Origin: Undibacterium pigrum
GTDB lineage: Bacteria; Pseudomonadota; Gammaproteobacteria; Burkholderiales; Burkholderiaceae_D
Assembly (NCBI RefSeq): GCF_003201815.1
Contig: NZ_QJKB01000010.1
Coordinates: forward strand, 1 to 64,000
Reading direction: 5' to 3'
DNA: 64,000 nucleotides
Both the position numbers and the translations under genes were made by a program. The notes beneath the pieces were generated by a model, which worked only from the letters and a program-made list of their open reading frames with translations, made no database searches and was not told the origin of the DNA. This document shows positions 54,401-61,943 of this stretch, piece after piece (the first letter of the stretch is position 1; the number at the start of each line of letters is the position of its first letter).

Positions 54401-54820
54401 GCCCTGATCGCCGAAGCGCTGACTGAAAAACAATTGCGCTTCGCCATACTGACAGGCGATACAGAACACCGTGGTGAAGTGGTACGCCGCTTCCAGGAAG
54501 GTGATATCCCCCTATTCCTGATCAGTTTGAAAGCTGGCGGCGTGGGCCTGAATCTGACTGCAGCCGACACCGTCATCCACTATGACCCGTGGTGGAACCC
54601 GGCAGCAGAAAACCAGGCTACCGACCGCGCCTGGCGCATAGGCCAAGATAAACCAGTATTTGTCTATCGCCTGATTGCCAAGGGCACGCTGGAAGAAAAG
54701 ATACAGGAAATGCAGATCAAGAAATCAGACCTGGCACGTGCCATACTTGACCAGGGTGAAATCGCCAGTGTGCAACTGACTGCAGAAGATTTGCAGGGCA
54801 TTTTTGAACCATTGAATTAA
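51425..54820 (+). CDS. SNF2-family helicase with SWIM zinc finger
   Basis: A large DNA-dependent ATPase of 1131 residues. The N-terminal SWIM zinc finger is [17 protein letters not shown] (CxC...CxH, about residues 78-94). A long middle region without clear motifs is followed by the SNF2 core from about residue 650: [87 protein letters not shown], and helicase C motifs [58 protein letters not shown]. Such proteins remodel nucleoprotein, possibly at stalled transcription or repair sites. It precedes the SpeD-SpeE gene by ten bases, so the two may be co-transcribed. Confidence 0.92.
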   Translation: [1131 protein letters not shown]

Positions 54821-54830
54821 AGAAAGACTT

Positions 54831-56066
54831 ATGGAAGGCTTACACCTGACCGCCGACTGTTTCAATTGTGAAGCAGCGCCAGAATATTTCGTCAGCCCAC
54901 AAAGCCTGCGTCTTTGCCTCAGCGACATCACCGTTGCTGCTGGCCTGACCATCGTTGGGGAAAAATTTCACCCCTTCACGCATGAAGATGGCAGCCCGGC
55001 TGGCGTCACCGGAGCCTTGCTGCTGGCAGAGTCGCACGTCGCCATCCATACCTGGCCAGAACGCAATGCAGTGACGCTGGACGTGTATGTCTGCAACTTC
55101 AATCATGATAATGGCAGCAAGGCCAGGCAAATTGTTGATGCATTGATTGCTGTTTTCCAGCCACGCACAGTCTCGCGCCAGGAATTGCAACGCGGTGAGC
55201 ATAGCCACGCCATGACATTTGAAGCGCTGACAGAAGACAGCTTTGCCGCCACCCGTATCAATCAGGTATTGGCGCGCCAGCGCAGCACTATGCAGGATAT
55301 CGAGATTGCCGATACCACAGATTTTGGCAAGGTCATGCGCATAGACGGTGCCATGATGACTTCAGAAAAAGATGAATTCTTTTATCATGAATGCCTGGTG
55401 CACCCTGCGGCGATGACCCATCCGGAGCCACGCACTGCCCTCATCATCGGTGGTGGCGATGGTGGTTCCTGCGAAGAATTATTGAAACATCCAAGCATCA
55501 GCAGTATCACGCTCTGCGAAATTGATGCAGAAGTCGTCAAGATGGCACGCCAGTATTTGGGCAGTGTCCATCGCGGCGCACTGGATGATCCAAAAATACA
55601 ACACCGTTATGAAGATGGCTTTGCCTACATCCATAATAGTGCAGAACAATTTGACCTGATACTGCTGGACCTGACCGACCCGGTCAGTCCGAATGGCAGC
55701 ACGCTGGCCGCCACCTGCATGACAGAAGAATTTTTCCAGGCCTGTGCACAAAGGCTGACTGAGCAAGGCATGCTGGTATTGCATCTGGGCAGCCCCTATT
55801 ATCATCCGCAACGCTTTGCAGATACCTTGCAGAAACTTCGCCCGACATTTCCACAGTTGCACCCATATACCGTTTTCATCCCATTGTACGGCGCGCTCTG
55901 GGGCATGGCGATTGCCAGCAAGCGCAGCAATCCGTTAACAATATCGGCGTCAACGGTAAATCTTCAGATCAAACACCGTGGATTGCCATTGCTAAAGTAT
56001 TACAATGGCGAGATACATCAGGCATTATTTGCTTTACCCAATTATGTAAAAGAGCTGATGTCTTAA
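54831..56066 (+). CDS. speDE: Fused S-adenosylmethionine decarboxylase and spermidine synthase (SpeD-SpeE)
   Basis: A single 411-residue chain that can both make decarboxylated AdoMet and use it as aminopropyl donor. The N-terminal roughly 120 residues are a class 1 bacterial AdoMetDC with the self-cleavage motif LLAESHVAIHTWPE; the Ser becomes the pyruvoyl cofactor, so the chain is expected to split there. The C-terminal part, from about residue 150, is spermidine synthase with DEFFYHECLVHPA, IIGGGDGGSCEELL, LCEIDAEVV and ILLDLTDPVSP. Fusion should channel decarboxylated AdoMet. It heads a cluster with DUF1190, ATP-grasp and DUF350 genes. Confidence 0.95.
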   Translation: MEGLHLTADCFNCEAAPEYFVSPQSLRLCLSDITVAAGLTIVGEKFHPFTHEDGSPAGVTGALLLAESHVAIHTWPERNAVTLDVYVCNFNHDNGSKARQIVDALIAVFQPRTVSRQELQRGEHSHAMTFEALTEDSFAATRINQVLARQRSTMQDIEIADTTDFGKVMRIDGAMMTSEKDEFFYHECLVHPAAMTHPEPRTALIIGGGDGGSCEELLKHPSISSITLCEIDAEVVKMARQYLGSVHRGALDDPKIQHRYEDGFAYIHNSAEQFDLILLDLTDPVSPNGSTLAATCMTEEFFQACAQRLTEQGMLVLHLGSPYYHPQRFADTLQKLRPTFPQLHPYTVFIPLYGALWGMAIASKRSNPLTISASTVNLQIKHRGLPLLKYYNGEIHQALFALPNYVKELMS

Positions 56067-56091
56067 CCCACATGGGGATACAGGAGAAACC

Positions 56092-56565
56092 GTGAGTGCC
56101 GCAAAAATAAAACGACATGGCAAACGCAGAGTCAGCAGGACTCTGCCATTAATGCTGGTAACAAGTGCCGCTCTGACTGCGTGTAGCGGCAACACTGACA
56201 CTGGTGGCAGCCAGGAACTGACAACTATCCGCGATCAATACAAGAGCCTTGAAGATTGCCGCAAAGACTGGGGTGACGGTGCGGCATGTGAAACTGTTGC
56301 CAGCAGCAGTGACCTGCAAACCACCAGCACACCAGCCTCTACGACTGGCAGCAGCTATACGGGTAGTGGCAGTCACTATACCGGGTATTCCCATAGCTTT
56401 TTCGGGCCATATTATTCACCTGGCTACCGTGATACCCTGCAAAGAAGTTTTGGCGCGCACAATTCGGGCAGTGACCATGCCATTAGTCGCAGCACGACGA
56501 CTACTCGCAGCAGCGTCAGCCGCGGTGGTTTTGGTAGTAGTTCCCGCAGCAGCGGAGGCGGTTGA
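56092..56565 (+). CDS. DUF1190 family lipoprotein (YgiB/YjfM-like)
   Basis: A 157-residue envelope protein. A basic N-terminus and hydrophobic core end in a lipobox, LTAC at residues 28-31, so it is probably a lipoprotein. The mature part is Ser/Thr/Gly-rich with YKSLEDCRKDWGD near its start and the family tail SVSRGGFGSSSRSSGGG. Function is unknown, but DUF1190 genes accompany glutathionylspermidine-synthase-like genes in many bacteria (ygiB-ygiC in E. coli). GTG start with AGGAG six bases upstream. It overlaps the next gene by one base. Confidence 0.84.
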   Translation: MSAAKIKRHGKRRVSRTLPLMLVTSAALTACSGNTDTGGSQELTTIRDQYKSLEDCRKDWGDGAACETVASSSDLQTTSTPASTTGSSYTGSGSHYTGYSHSFFGPYYSPGYRDTLQRSFGAHNSGSDHAISRSTTTTRSSVSRGGFGSSSRSSGGG

Positions 56566-57698
56566 TGATACGCACGTCCCTGACACCACGCACGAACTGG
56601 CAGCAGCAATTTGAATCCCTGGGCTTTAGCTACCACTCCATAGATGGCCTGTACTGGGATGAACGCTATGCCTATCGTTTTACGGCAGAACAGATAGATA
56701 CGCTGGAACAAGCCAGCCTGGACCTGCACCAGATGTCCTTGCAAGCGGTAGAGCATGTCGTCAAACACGGCATGCAGGAAAAATTTGCCATACCACCAGC
56801 GTTCTGGTCACAAGTTGAAGATAGCTGGCGTGCCAAAGAATTTTCCCTTTACGGTCGTTTTGACCTGAGCTGGGACGGCAATGGCGCACCCAAGATGCTG
56901 GAATACAATGCCGACACGCCCACCGGGCTGGTCGAATCCAGTGTCGCCCAATGGTATTGGTTGCAAGATGTGCATCCGGATGCTGACCAGTTCAATTCCC
57001 TGCATGAAAAACTCATAGAGCAATGGAAGAAATTCCCTGGCCTGGGTTTATTGCATTTCGCCTGCGCGGGCGGCAATGAAGAAGATGAAGGCAATCTCTC
57101 TTACCTGCGCGACACAGCCATACAGGCGGGCTTTGCCACCAAGCAGTGCGCGATAGAATCCCTGGGCTGGGATGAAGATGAGGGCGTGTTTGTCGATGAC
57201 GCAGACAGCAGGATAGATAATCTGTTCAAGCTCTATCCCTGGGAATGGCTGTGCCGCGAAGACTTTGCCAATCATTTGCTGAAGCGCCCCATGCGCATAA
57301 TAGAACCAGCCTGGAAAATGATATTGTCTAACAAGGCTATATTACCGATATTGTGGGAACTGTTCCCGAATCATCCTAACCTCTTGCCTGCTTATTTTGA
57401 TGCCTGGCGCATCAGTGGCAATCATGTGAAAAAGCCTTTGTATTCACGCGAGGGTGAGAATATTTCCATCTATGCCAATGGTGAAGTCATGCATACTGGT
57501 GGTGACTATGGTGCAGAAGGCTTTATCTACCAGGCTTATGCGCCGCAACCAAAGTTTGATGATGGTATTACACCCGCATATACATCTATAGGTGCCTGGA
57601 TCGTTGGTGATGAACCAGCAGGCATAGGCATACGCGAAGATGAAACCCTGATCACAAAAAATACCAGCCGTTTCATTCCCCATTATTTTGTAGAATAG
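56565..57698 (+). CDS. Glutathionylspermidine synthase-like ATP-grasp enzyme (YgiC/YjfC)
   Basis: A 377-residue protein of the GSP_synth family. The ATP-grasp core is visible in FSLYGRFDLSWDGNGAPKMLEYNADTPTGLVESSVAQWYW and LKRPMRIIEPAWKMILSNKAILPILWELFPNHPNLLPAYFD, with the C-terminal GAEGFIYQAYAPQP and IGAWIVGDEPAGIGIREDETLITKNTSRFIPHYF. It lacks the amidase domain of full E. coli GspS. By family it should join a carboxylate to an amine with ATP. The polyamine synthase encoded two genes upstream suggests spermidine as amine, but this is inference. ATG 56565 has GGAGG six bases upstream. Confidence 0.9.
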   Translation: MIRTSLTPRTNWQQQFESLGFSYHSIDGLYWDERYAYRFTAEQIDTLEQASLDLHQMSLQAVEHVVKHGMQEKFAIPPAFWSQVEDSWRAKEFSLYGRFDLSWDGNGAPKMLEYNADTPTGLVESSVAQWYWLQDVHPDADQFNSLHEKLIEQWKKFPGLGLLHFACAGGNEEDEGNLSYLRDTAIQAGFATKQCAIESLGWDEDEGVFVDDADSRIDNLFKLYPWEWLCREDFANHLLKRPMRIIEPAWKMILSNKAILPILWELFPNHPNLLPAYFDAWRISGNHVKKPLYSREGENISIYANGEVMHTGGDYGAEGFIYQAYAPQPKFDDGITPAYTSIGAWIVGDEPAGIGIREDETLITKNTSRFIPHYFVE

Positions 57699-57706
57699 GA
57701 TTACCC

Positions 57707-58114
57707 ATGAGCGAACAACTACTGGCACACGGACTACTCGCCTTCTTCAGCCATATCGCAGCGGCCTTTGTCTTACTGGCCCTGTTTATCGTCATTTATA
57801 TACGCATCACGCCTTATCGTGAAATTGCCTTGATACGTGAAGGCAATATCGCAGCAGCCGCGAGCCTGTCTGGTGCGCTACTCGGATATTGCACCGCCCT
57901 GGCATCTGCCATTGCCAATAGTGTCAGTGTGATTGATATGAGCTTCTGGGGACTGGTCGCCCTGGTTATACAATTGCTGGCATTTGGTATTGCACGTTTG
58001 CTGATACCGGGCATCGTGTCTGACATACCGGCAAATAAAATCGCTTCCGGCATTTTCCTTGGCGCATTAAGTCTTGGCCTGGGCATGATCAATGCCGCTT
58101 GCATGACCTACTGA
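57707..58114 (+). CDS. DUF350 family inner-membrane protein (YjfL-like)
   Basis: A 135-residue protein with four predicted helices. DUF350 text includes YREIALIREGNIAAAASLSGALLGYCTALASAIANS and IPANKIASGIFLGALSLGLGMINAACMTY. Function is unknown. AGGA six bases upstream supports the ATG. It lies nine bases downstream of the YgiC-like gene; DUF350 members often sit beside GspS-like and DUF1190 genes, so the three probably work together in the envelope. Confidence 0.88.
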   Translation: MSEQLLAHGLLAFFSHIAAAFVLLALFIVIYIRITPYREIALIREGNIAAAASLSGALLGYCTALASAIANSVSVIDMSFWGLVALVIQLLAFGIARLLIPGIVSDIPANKIASGIFLGALSLGLGMINAACMTY

Positions 58115-58144
58115 TTTTTTACCCGATTCAACCCAGAGAATTGC

Positions 58145-58870
58145 ATGCCACGTTTTTACTGCCCACTTCCCTTAAGCATAGGGTCCACTATCGACTTGCC
58201 GGACGAAGTTGCGCACCACGTATTTGTGTTGCGCCAGAATGTGGGTGACCACATCAATATCTTCAATGGCGAAGGGGGCAGTTATGTCGCCACACTTACT
58301 CAGGTAGCGAAAAAAAATGTCCAGGCTGAAGTGAAAGTATTTTTGCCGGAAGAATGTGAATTGCCTTATTCACTCAATCTCGTGCAAGCCCTGCCTGAAG
58401 CCTCGAAGATGGACTGGATCATAGAAAAGGCCATGGAACTGGGCGTCAGTGCCATACAGCCTCTGGCTGCACAGCGTTGCGTGGTCCGCTTATCTGCAGA
58501 GCGGGCTGAGAAAAAACAGGCGCACTGGCAAGGCATTATCGTTGCAGCTGCCGAACAGTGTGGCCGCAACCGGCTTGCCCATCTGGCACCTGTCATGAAC
58601 TTCAACCAGTGGCTGGGCCAGCAAGACTTGCATCAAAGAATATTGCTGACACCACGGGCAGACCAGTCTCTGGCCGACTGGTCACGCCACCATCCTGCAC
58701 AGGCAGTCAGCCTCATGGTAGGGCCTGAAGGTGGCTATTCTGACGAAGAAGAATCCCTCGCCATCAAGCATGGCGTACTGCCCTTGTCCATAGGGCCGCG
58801 CATCTTGCGTACAGAAACAGCAGGCCTGGCAGCAATTACCATCTTGAACGCAGCCTGGGGTGGCATGTAA
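58145..58870 (+). CDS. rsmE: 16S rRNA (uracil1498-N3)-methyltransferase
   Basis: A SPOUT-class methyltransferase that modifies U1498 of 16S rRNA in the small-subunit decoding region. 241 residues. The start MPRFYCPLPLSIGSTIDLPDEVAHHVFVLR is typical. The knot contains VGPEGGYSDEE and LGPRILRTETAGLAAI (here SIGPRILRTETA), which bind AdoMet. It follows DUF350 after 30 bases and is likely the last gene of this plus-strand run before YidB. Confidence 0.95.
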   Translation: MPRFYCPLPLSIGSTIDLPDEVAHHVFVLRQNVGDHINIFNGEGGSYVATLTQVAKKNVQAEVKVFLPEECELPYSLNLVQALPEASKMDWIIEKAMELGVSAIQPLAAQRCVVRLSAERAEKKQAHWQGIIVAAAEQCGRNRLAHLAPVMNFNQWLGQQDLHQRILLTPRADQSLADWSRHHPAQAVSLMVGPEGGYSDEEESLAIKHGVLPLSIGPRILRTETAGLAAITILNAAWGGM

Positions 58871-59000
58871 GCCCTTTGAATGACACGCAAAGAAATTTAC
58901 TGTCGCCGTAAAACATTGTCAAATTTCATACAGAGTTCACAATTCTCGCCGATACTCAGCCATACACTTGCAGCACCTTACCAATTCTGAAGGAAATATC

Positions 59001-59426
59001 ATGAGTTTATTCGATAGCGCATTAAGCATGCTTGGCAGCGTGAGCCAGAACAGCGGTGGCAACGCCTCACTGATGCAAGCGGCAGTCAACATGCTGGGTG
59101 ACAGACAACCAGGTGGCGTAGGCGGTTTGCAAGCACTGATCAGTGCTTTCCATCAGGCAGGTTTGGCAGACATCGTGCAATCCTGGGTAGGTACCGGACA
59201 AAACATGCCTATCTCTGCCGCACAAATCCAGCAAGCCCTGGGTGGCGGGCAATTGCAACAACTGGCAAGTGCAGCAGGCATATCTCACGAAGGTGCAGCC
59301 AGCCAACTGGCTGAATTCTTGCCTGGCATCATCGATCACCTGACACCACATGGACAGGTGCCAGAGGCTGGCAACATCGATCCGGCCGCGGTGCTTCAGC
59401 AGTTTTCATCCTTGTTTGGCAAGTAA
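59001..59426 (+). CDS. YidB-like protein (DUF937)
   Basis: A 141-residue cytoplasmic protein of the YidB/DUF937 family. It is rich in Gln, Gly and Ala with helical hairpins: LMQAAVNMLGDRQPGGVGGLQALISAFHQAGLADIVQSWVGTGQNMPISAAQIQQALG and SQLAEFLPGIIDHLTPHGQVP. The family has no defined activity. AAGGA lies seven bases before the ATG at 59001. A T-rich terminator follows. A longer frame back to 58968 has no ribosome site. Confidence 0.87.
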   Translation: MSLFDSALSMLGSVSQNSGGNASLMQAAVNMLGDRQPGGVGGLQALISAFHQAGLADIVQSWVGTGQNMPISAAQIQQALGGGQLQQLASAAGISHEGAASQLAEFLPGIIDHLTPHGQVPEAGNIDPAAVLQQFSSLFGK

Positions 59427-59464
59427 GTCTTAGCAGCCCGGTAAGGATAAATAAGGATAAATAA

Positions 59465-59497
59465 GCAGCGACATGCATTTTTGCTGTCGCTGTTTTT
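59465..59497 (+). terminator. Intrinsic terminator after the YidB-like gene
   Basis: CAGCGACA and TGTCGCTG form a perfect 8-bp stem around an 11-nt loop and are followed by five T residues. Confidence 0.85.
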
Positions 59498-60138
59498 CAT
59501 GGTGCAAGATAAATCTCCACCCTCTCCTTACCCCGCCCTATATTATTACGTTTTAACCTGATCTGTCCTAACTCACCCGTGCGCCTGACGTGAGTACCGC
59601 CACAGGGCACACGTAAAAATCCGGCAATTTCCCAATAACGTCTTTCCGTGGCCTCATCGTCAAAGGCACAATTGATGTCGAGATCGGCAGCGATGATGGC
59701 CTGCGCTTGTTCTGCATATGCAGGCAGTAAAGGAGCAATGCTCTCGCTCCAGACAAAATCTATACGCGCCTTGTCCTGCGCGATGTGGGCCCCAGCCTTG
59801 CCTATGCCAGGCAGTGATTTATAAAACAATTCCAGTACCAGCTCGGCAGCAAAATGCAGGCGCATGAGACGATACCGTCTCTCCCAGTCTATGCAGACTT
59901 CCACGTCCTGTCCCAGTTGCAAGTCATGCGCATCGGCCAATGTATAGATCAGTTCCTGCCCATCCTTGCGTGCGGCCAGAACAGCATGGCCGGCTATACT
60001 GCCAGCATCGCTCTCCTGCCCACCAGAAAACGCAAAGAAAATCGTTGATGCAAGACAGATATCATTGCCATCTATCTTGCTGACTTGCGTCAGCAGCCTG
60101 GTTTGATAGGGGTCATCCCAAAAAATTTTCTTTGTCAT
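59497..60138 (-). CDS. AlaX-like alanyl-tRNA editing domain protein
   Basis: A 213-residue free-standing relative of the AlaRS/ThrRS editing domain. Such proteins hydrolyse mischarged tRNA. The second zinc motif is intact: CGGTHVRRTGELG. The first is LHFAAELV, where canonical AlaX has HxxxH; here the second His is Glu, so metal binding or substrate may differ. AFSGGQESD near the N-terminus corresponds to the family's FxPxGGGQ-type loop. The start at 60138 (MTKKIFW) is set by GAGGA six bases upstream and overlaps the preceding gene by 26 bases. Confidence 0.82.
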   Translation of the reverse strand: MTKKIFWDDPYQTRLLTQVSKIDGNDICLASTIFFAFSGGQESDAGSIAGHAVLAARKDGQELIYTLADAHDLQLGQDVEVCIDWERRYRLMRLHFAAELVLELFYKSLPGIGKAGAHIAQDKARIDFVWSESIAPLLPAYAEQAQAIIAADLDINCAFDDEATERRYWEIAGFLRVPCGGTHVRRTGELGQIRLKRNNIGRGKERVEIYLAP

Positions 60139-61036
60139 TTGCGTCCTCAAGATACCAGGCGGGCAAAGCTTCGCGACACGCTTTCCAGTTATCAGGAATA
60201 CCTTCTTCACCAACATACGAGGCGACGACACCGCCTACTATCGCGCACAAGGTATCGCGGTCACCACCAGCGCTGACGGTCAGCCACATTGCTTTTTCAA
60301 AATCTTCCAGCGCCTGGGCACAGCACCACAAGGCCAGCGGCACGGTATCCTGAGCCGACATATGATTGCCATTACCCAAAACAGAAACTGGAAAATCCAT
60401 AGACCCGGCCTTAGCCATGGATTGTGCACGAACCAGTTTCGAACGTACCTCGGTTTGCGGCAAACAGTCAATAATTTTGCCCAGAAATTCTGCATGCGTG
60501 GGTCTTATCCCGGCATCTCTGTAAAGGCAAGCCTGGGCTGCACCCAGCGCAACTGCAACCGCTCCGGCTATTCCCTCTGGATGAGCATGTGTTACTTCGG
60601 CAGACAAACTGGCTTGCTTCATCAGCAATGACAGGTCATCTGCAAAGTATGCCCCAAGTGGCGCAGCACGCATGGCGGCACCATTGCCATAAGAGCCTTG
60701 CCCCTCAAACGCACTGGCAACCACGTCCTGCCAAGGCTCCCCGGCGTCGATGCGAGCCAGGACTCTGTGCATGGATGGACCATAGGCACGGTCATAGCTA
60801 TAGTGTTTCGCAAAACTTTTTGCGAGTATGTCCTGATCAATTTCACCGTGATTACGCAATACACGCACGATGGACAATGTCATCTCGGTGTCGTCGGTAA
60901 AGTACCAGGGGGCACCAGGCAATTGCCTGCCCTCGGCAAACAGCAACTGATTTTCTGTTTGAAAAAAACACTGACCAAAAGCATCGCCTATGGACAGCCC
61001 TTCCAGTGACGTCAATGCGCGTTCGAATGAGTTCAT
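60113..61036 (-). CDS. ADP-ribosylglycohydrolase family protein (ARH/DraG)
   Basis: A 307-residue enzyme of the ARH family, which removes ADP-ribose from proteins or other acceptors using two magnesium ions. Metal and substrate motifs are in order: SIGDAFGQCFF, WYFTDDTEMTLS (acidic metal ligands), GSYGNGAAMRAAPLG, THAHPEGIAGAVAVALG, and the C-terminal SAGGDRDTLCAIVGGVVASYVG with the second acidic cluster. No matching ADP-ribosyltransferase or nif gene is in view. The tail overlaps the AlaX-like gene by 26 bases, so expression is coupled. Acceptor unknown. Confidence 0.9.
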   Translation of the reverse strand: MNSFERALTSLEGLSIGDAFGQCFFQTENQLLFAEGRQLPGAPWYFTDDTEMTLSIVRVLRNHGEIDQDILAKSFAKHYSYDRAYGPSMHRVLARIDAGEPWQDVVASAFEGQGSYGNGAAMRAAPLGAYFADDLSLLMKQASLSAEVTHAHPEGIAGAVAVALGAAQACLYRDAGIRPTHAEFLGKIIDCLPQTEVRSKLVRAQSMAKAGSMDFPVSVLGNGNHMSAQDTVPLALWCCAQALEDFEKAMWLTVSAGGDRDTLCAIVGGVVASYVGEEGIPDNWKACREALPAWYLEDANDKENFLG

Positions 61037-61105
61037 TATTGAAATATTTTCTGCACTTAGCGTACAAAATTATCAAAGTGATGCGTCTGGCTAAGCTTAG
61101 CTCTT

Positions 61106-61483
61106 TCAGGCAGTTTCGCGACGAAGCAAAAAAAACTGCATCCCAGATAGCACGCTCGTTGCAATCAACAAGGCGACAGACATGGGTTGCACGAATGCTC
61201 CATTCCCCGCAATAAAGAAAGCGCCATGAATCGTCACCGTGAGAAAACCCAGGAATGCGATGAGCTTATAGTAAAAAACAGAGGCTTTCGTATTTATTGC
61301 CACCCGGCCTTGCGCATATAAGACCAGGGCAATAATGGGCAAATTCAGTAGCAAGTTGACCTGATTTCCTCCCGGAAGATGGAATAACTCCCACTCATGC
61401 CAGTAAGCTGCATCAATCTGATGGGTAATCAAAACAGTGGCGTTGATGAGGAAGAGAATTTGCAGCCGTGGCGTCAATAGCAT
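61106..61483 (-). CDS. Small integral membrane protein with HQIDAAYWHEWELF motif
   Basis: About 125 residues with four hydrophobic segments (roughly 5-20, 40-58, 72-95 and 100-118). The loop THQIDAAYWHEWELFHLPGG carries conserved-looking His, Asp and Glu residues near the outer or inner face; I have the impression this motif marks a small uncharacterised family, but I cannot name it with confidence. I use ATG 61483; GTG 61492 is an alternative. No neighbour explains its job. Confidence 0.65.
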   Translation of the reverse strand: MLLTPRLQILFLINATVLITHQIDAAYWHEWELFHLPGGNQVNLLLNLPIIALVLYAQGRVAINTKASVFYYKLIAFLGFLTVTIHGAFFIAGNGAFVQPMSVALLIATSVLSGMQFFLLRRETA

Positions 61484-61562
61484 GGTGGGCACATTTCAAA
61501 ATGTTTTACTAAAAAGTAAATAGCATTTAGTCTAGCACAGGCAATCCTGTTGACTCTTGCTT

Positions 61563-61925
61563 TCATTCATCCTTGATGTTATATCCCGCACGTCTCAATA
61601 TCGGCAAGCCATTTTCTATATTTAGCGTCTGATATCGAGCTTGCCAGCCTTGCTCCATACCGCCAACAATCAGCAAACGCGCAAAACTGGGCAGATGTAA
61701 ATTGACTTCTCCAATTCCAGATGTCAGCCAGTTTCCCGCCACCGTCGAGCTGGTTTTGAAATGGATATGCAGGGCCGTCGTTTTATATGATTCAAGAAAG
61801 GCGGTGAATTTCACTTGTACCGGATAGTCAGCAGTCACGTCGGTGCGTGGCAGATATAAAGCTTTTACAGTCCAGAGAAAGTTGTTGTCGCCTATCTTTA
61901 ATCGTCTTAATTTGGATTTTGCCAT
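61563..61925 (-). CDS. Hypothetical protein
   Basis: I do not recognise this 120-residue protein. It is soluble and has no signal peptide. The central part reads as beta strands (YPVQVKFTAFLESYKTTALHIHFKTSS), and GWQARYQTLNIENGLPILRRAGY closes it. It starts 18 bases after the GST gene on the same strand, so they are probably co-transcribed, and it has no sign of truncation. Confidence 0.6.
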   Translation of the reverse strand: MAKSKLRRLKIGDNNFLWTVKALYLPRTDVTADYPVQVKFTAFLESYKTTALHIHFKTSSTVAGNWLTSGIGEVNLHLPSFARLLIVGGMEQGWQARYQTLNIENGLPILRRAGYNIKDE

Positions 61926-61943
61926 GCGCTTGCTGATGCTGAC

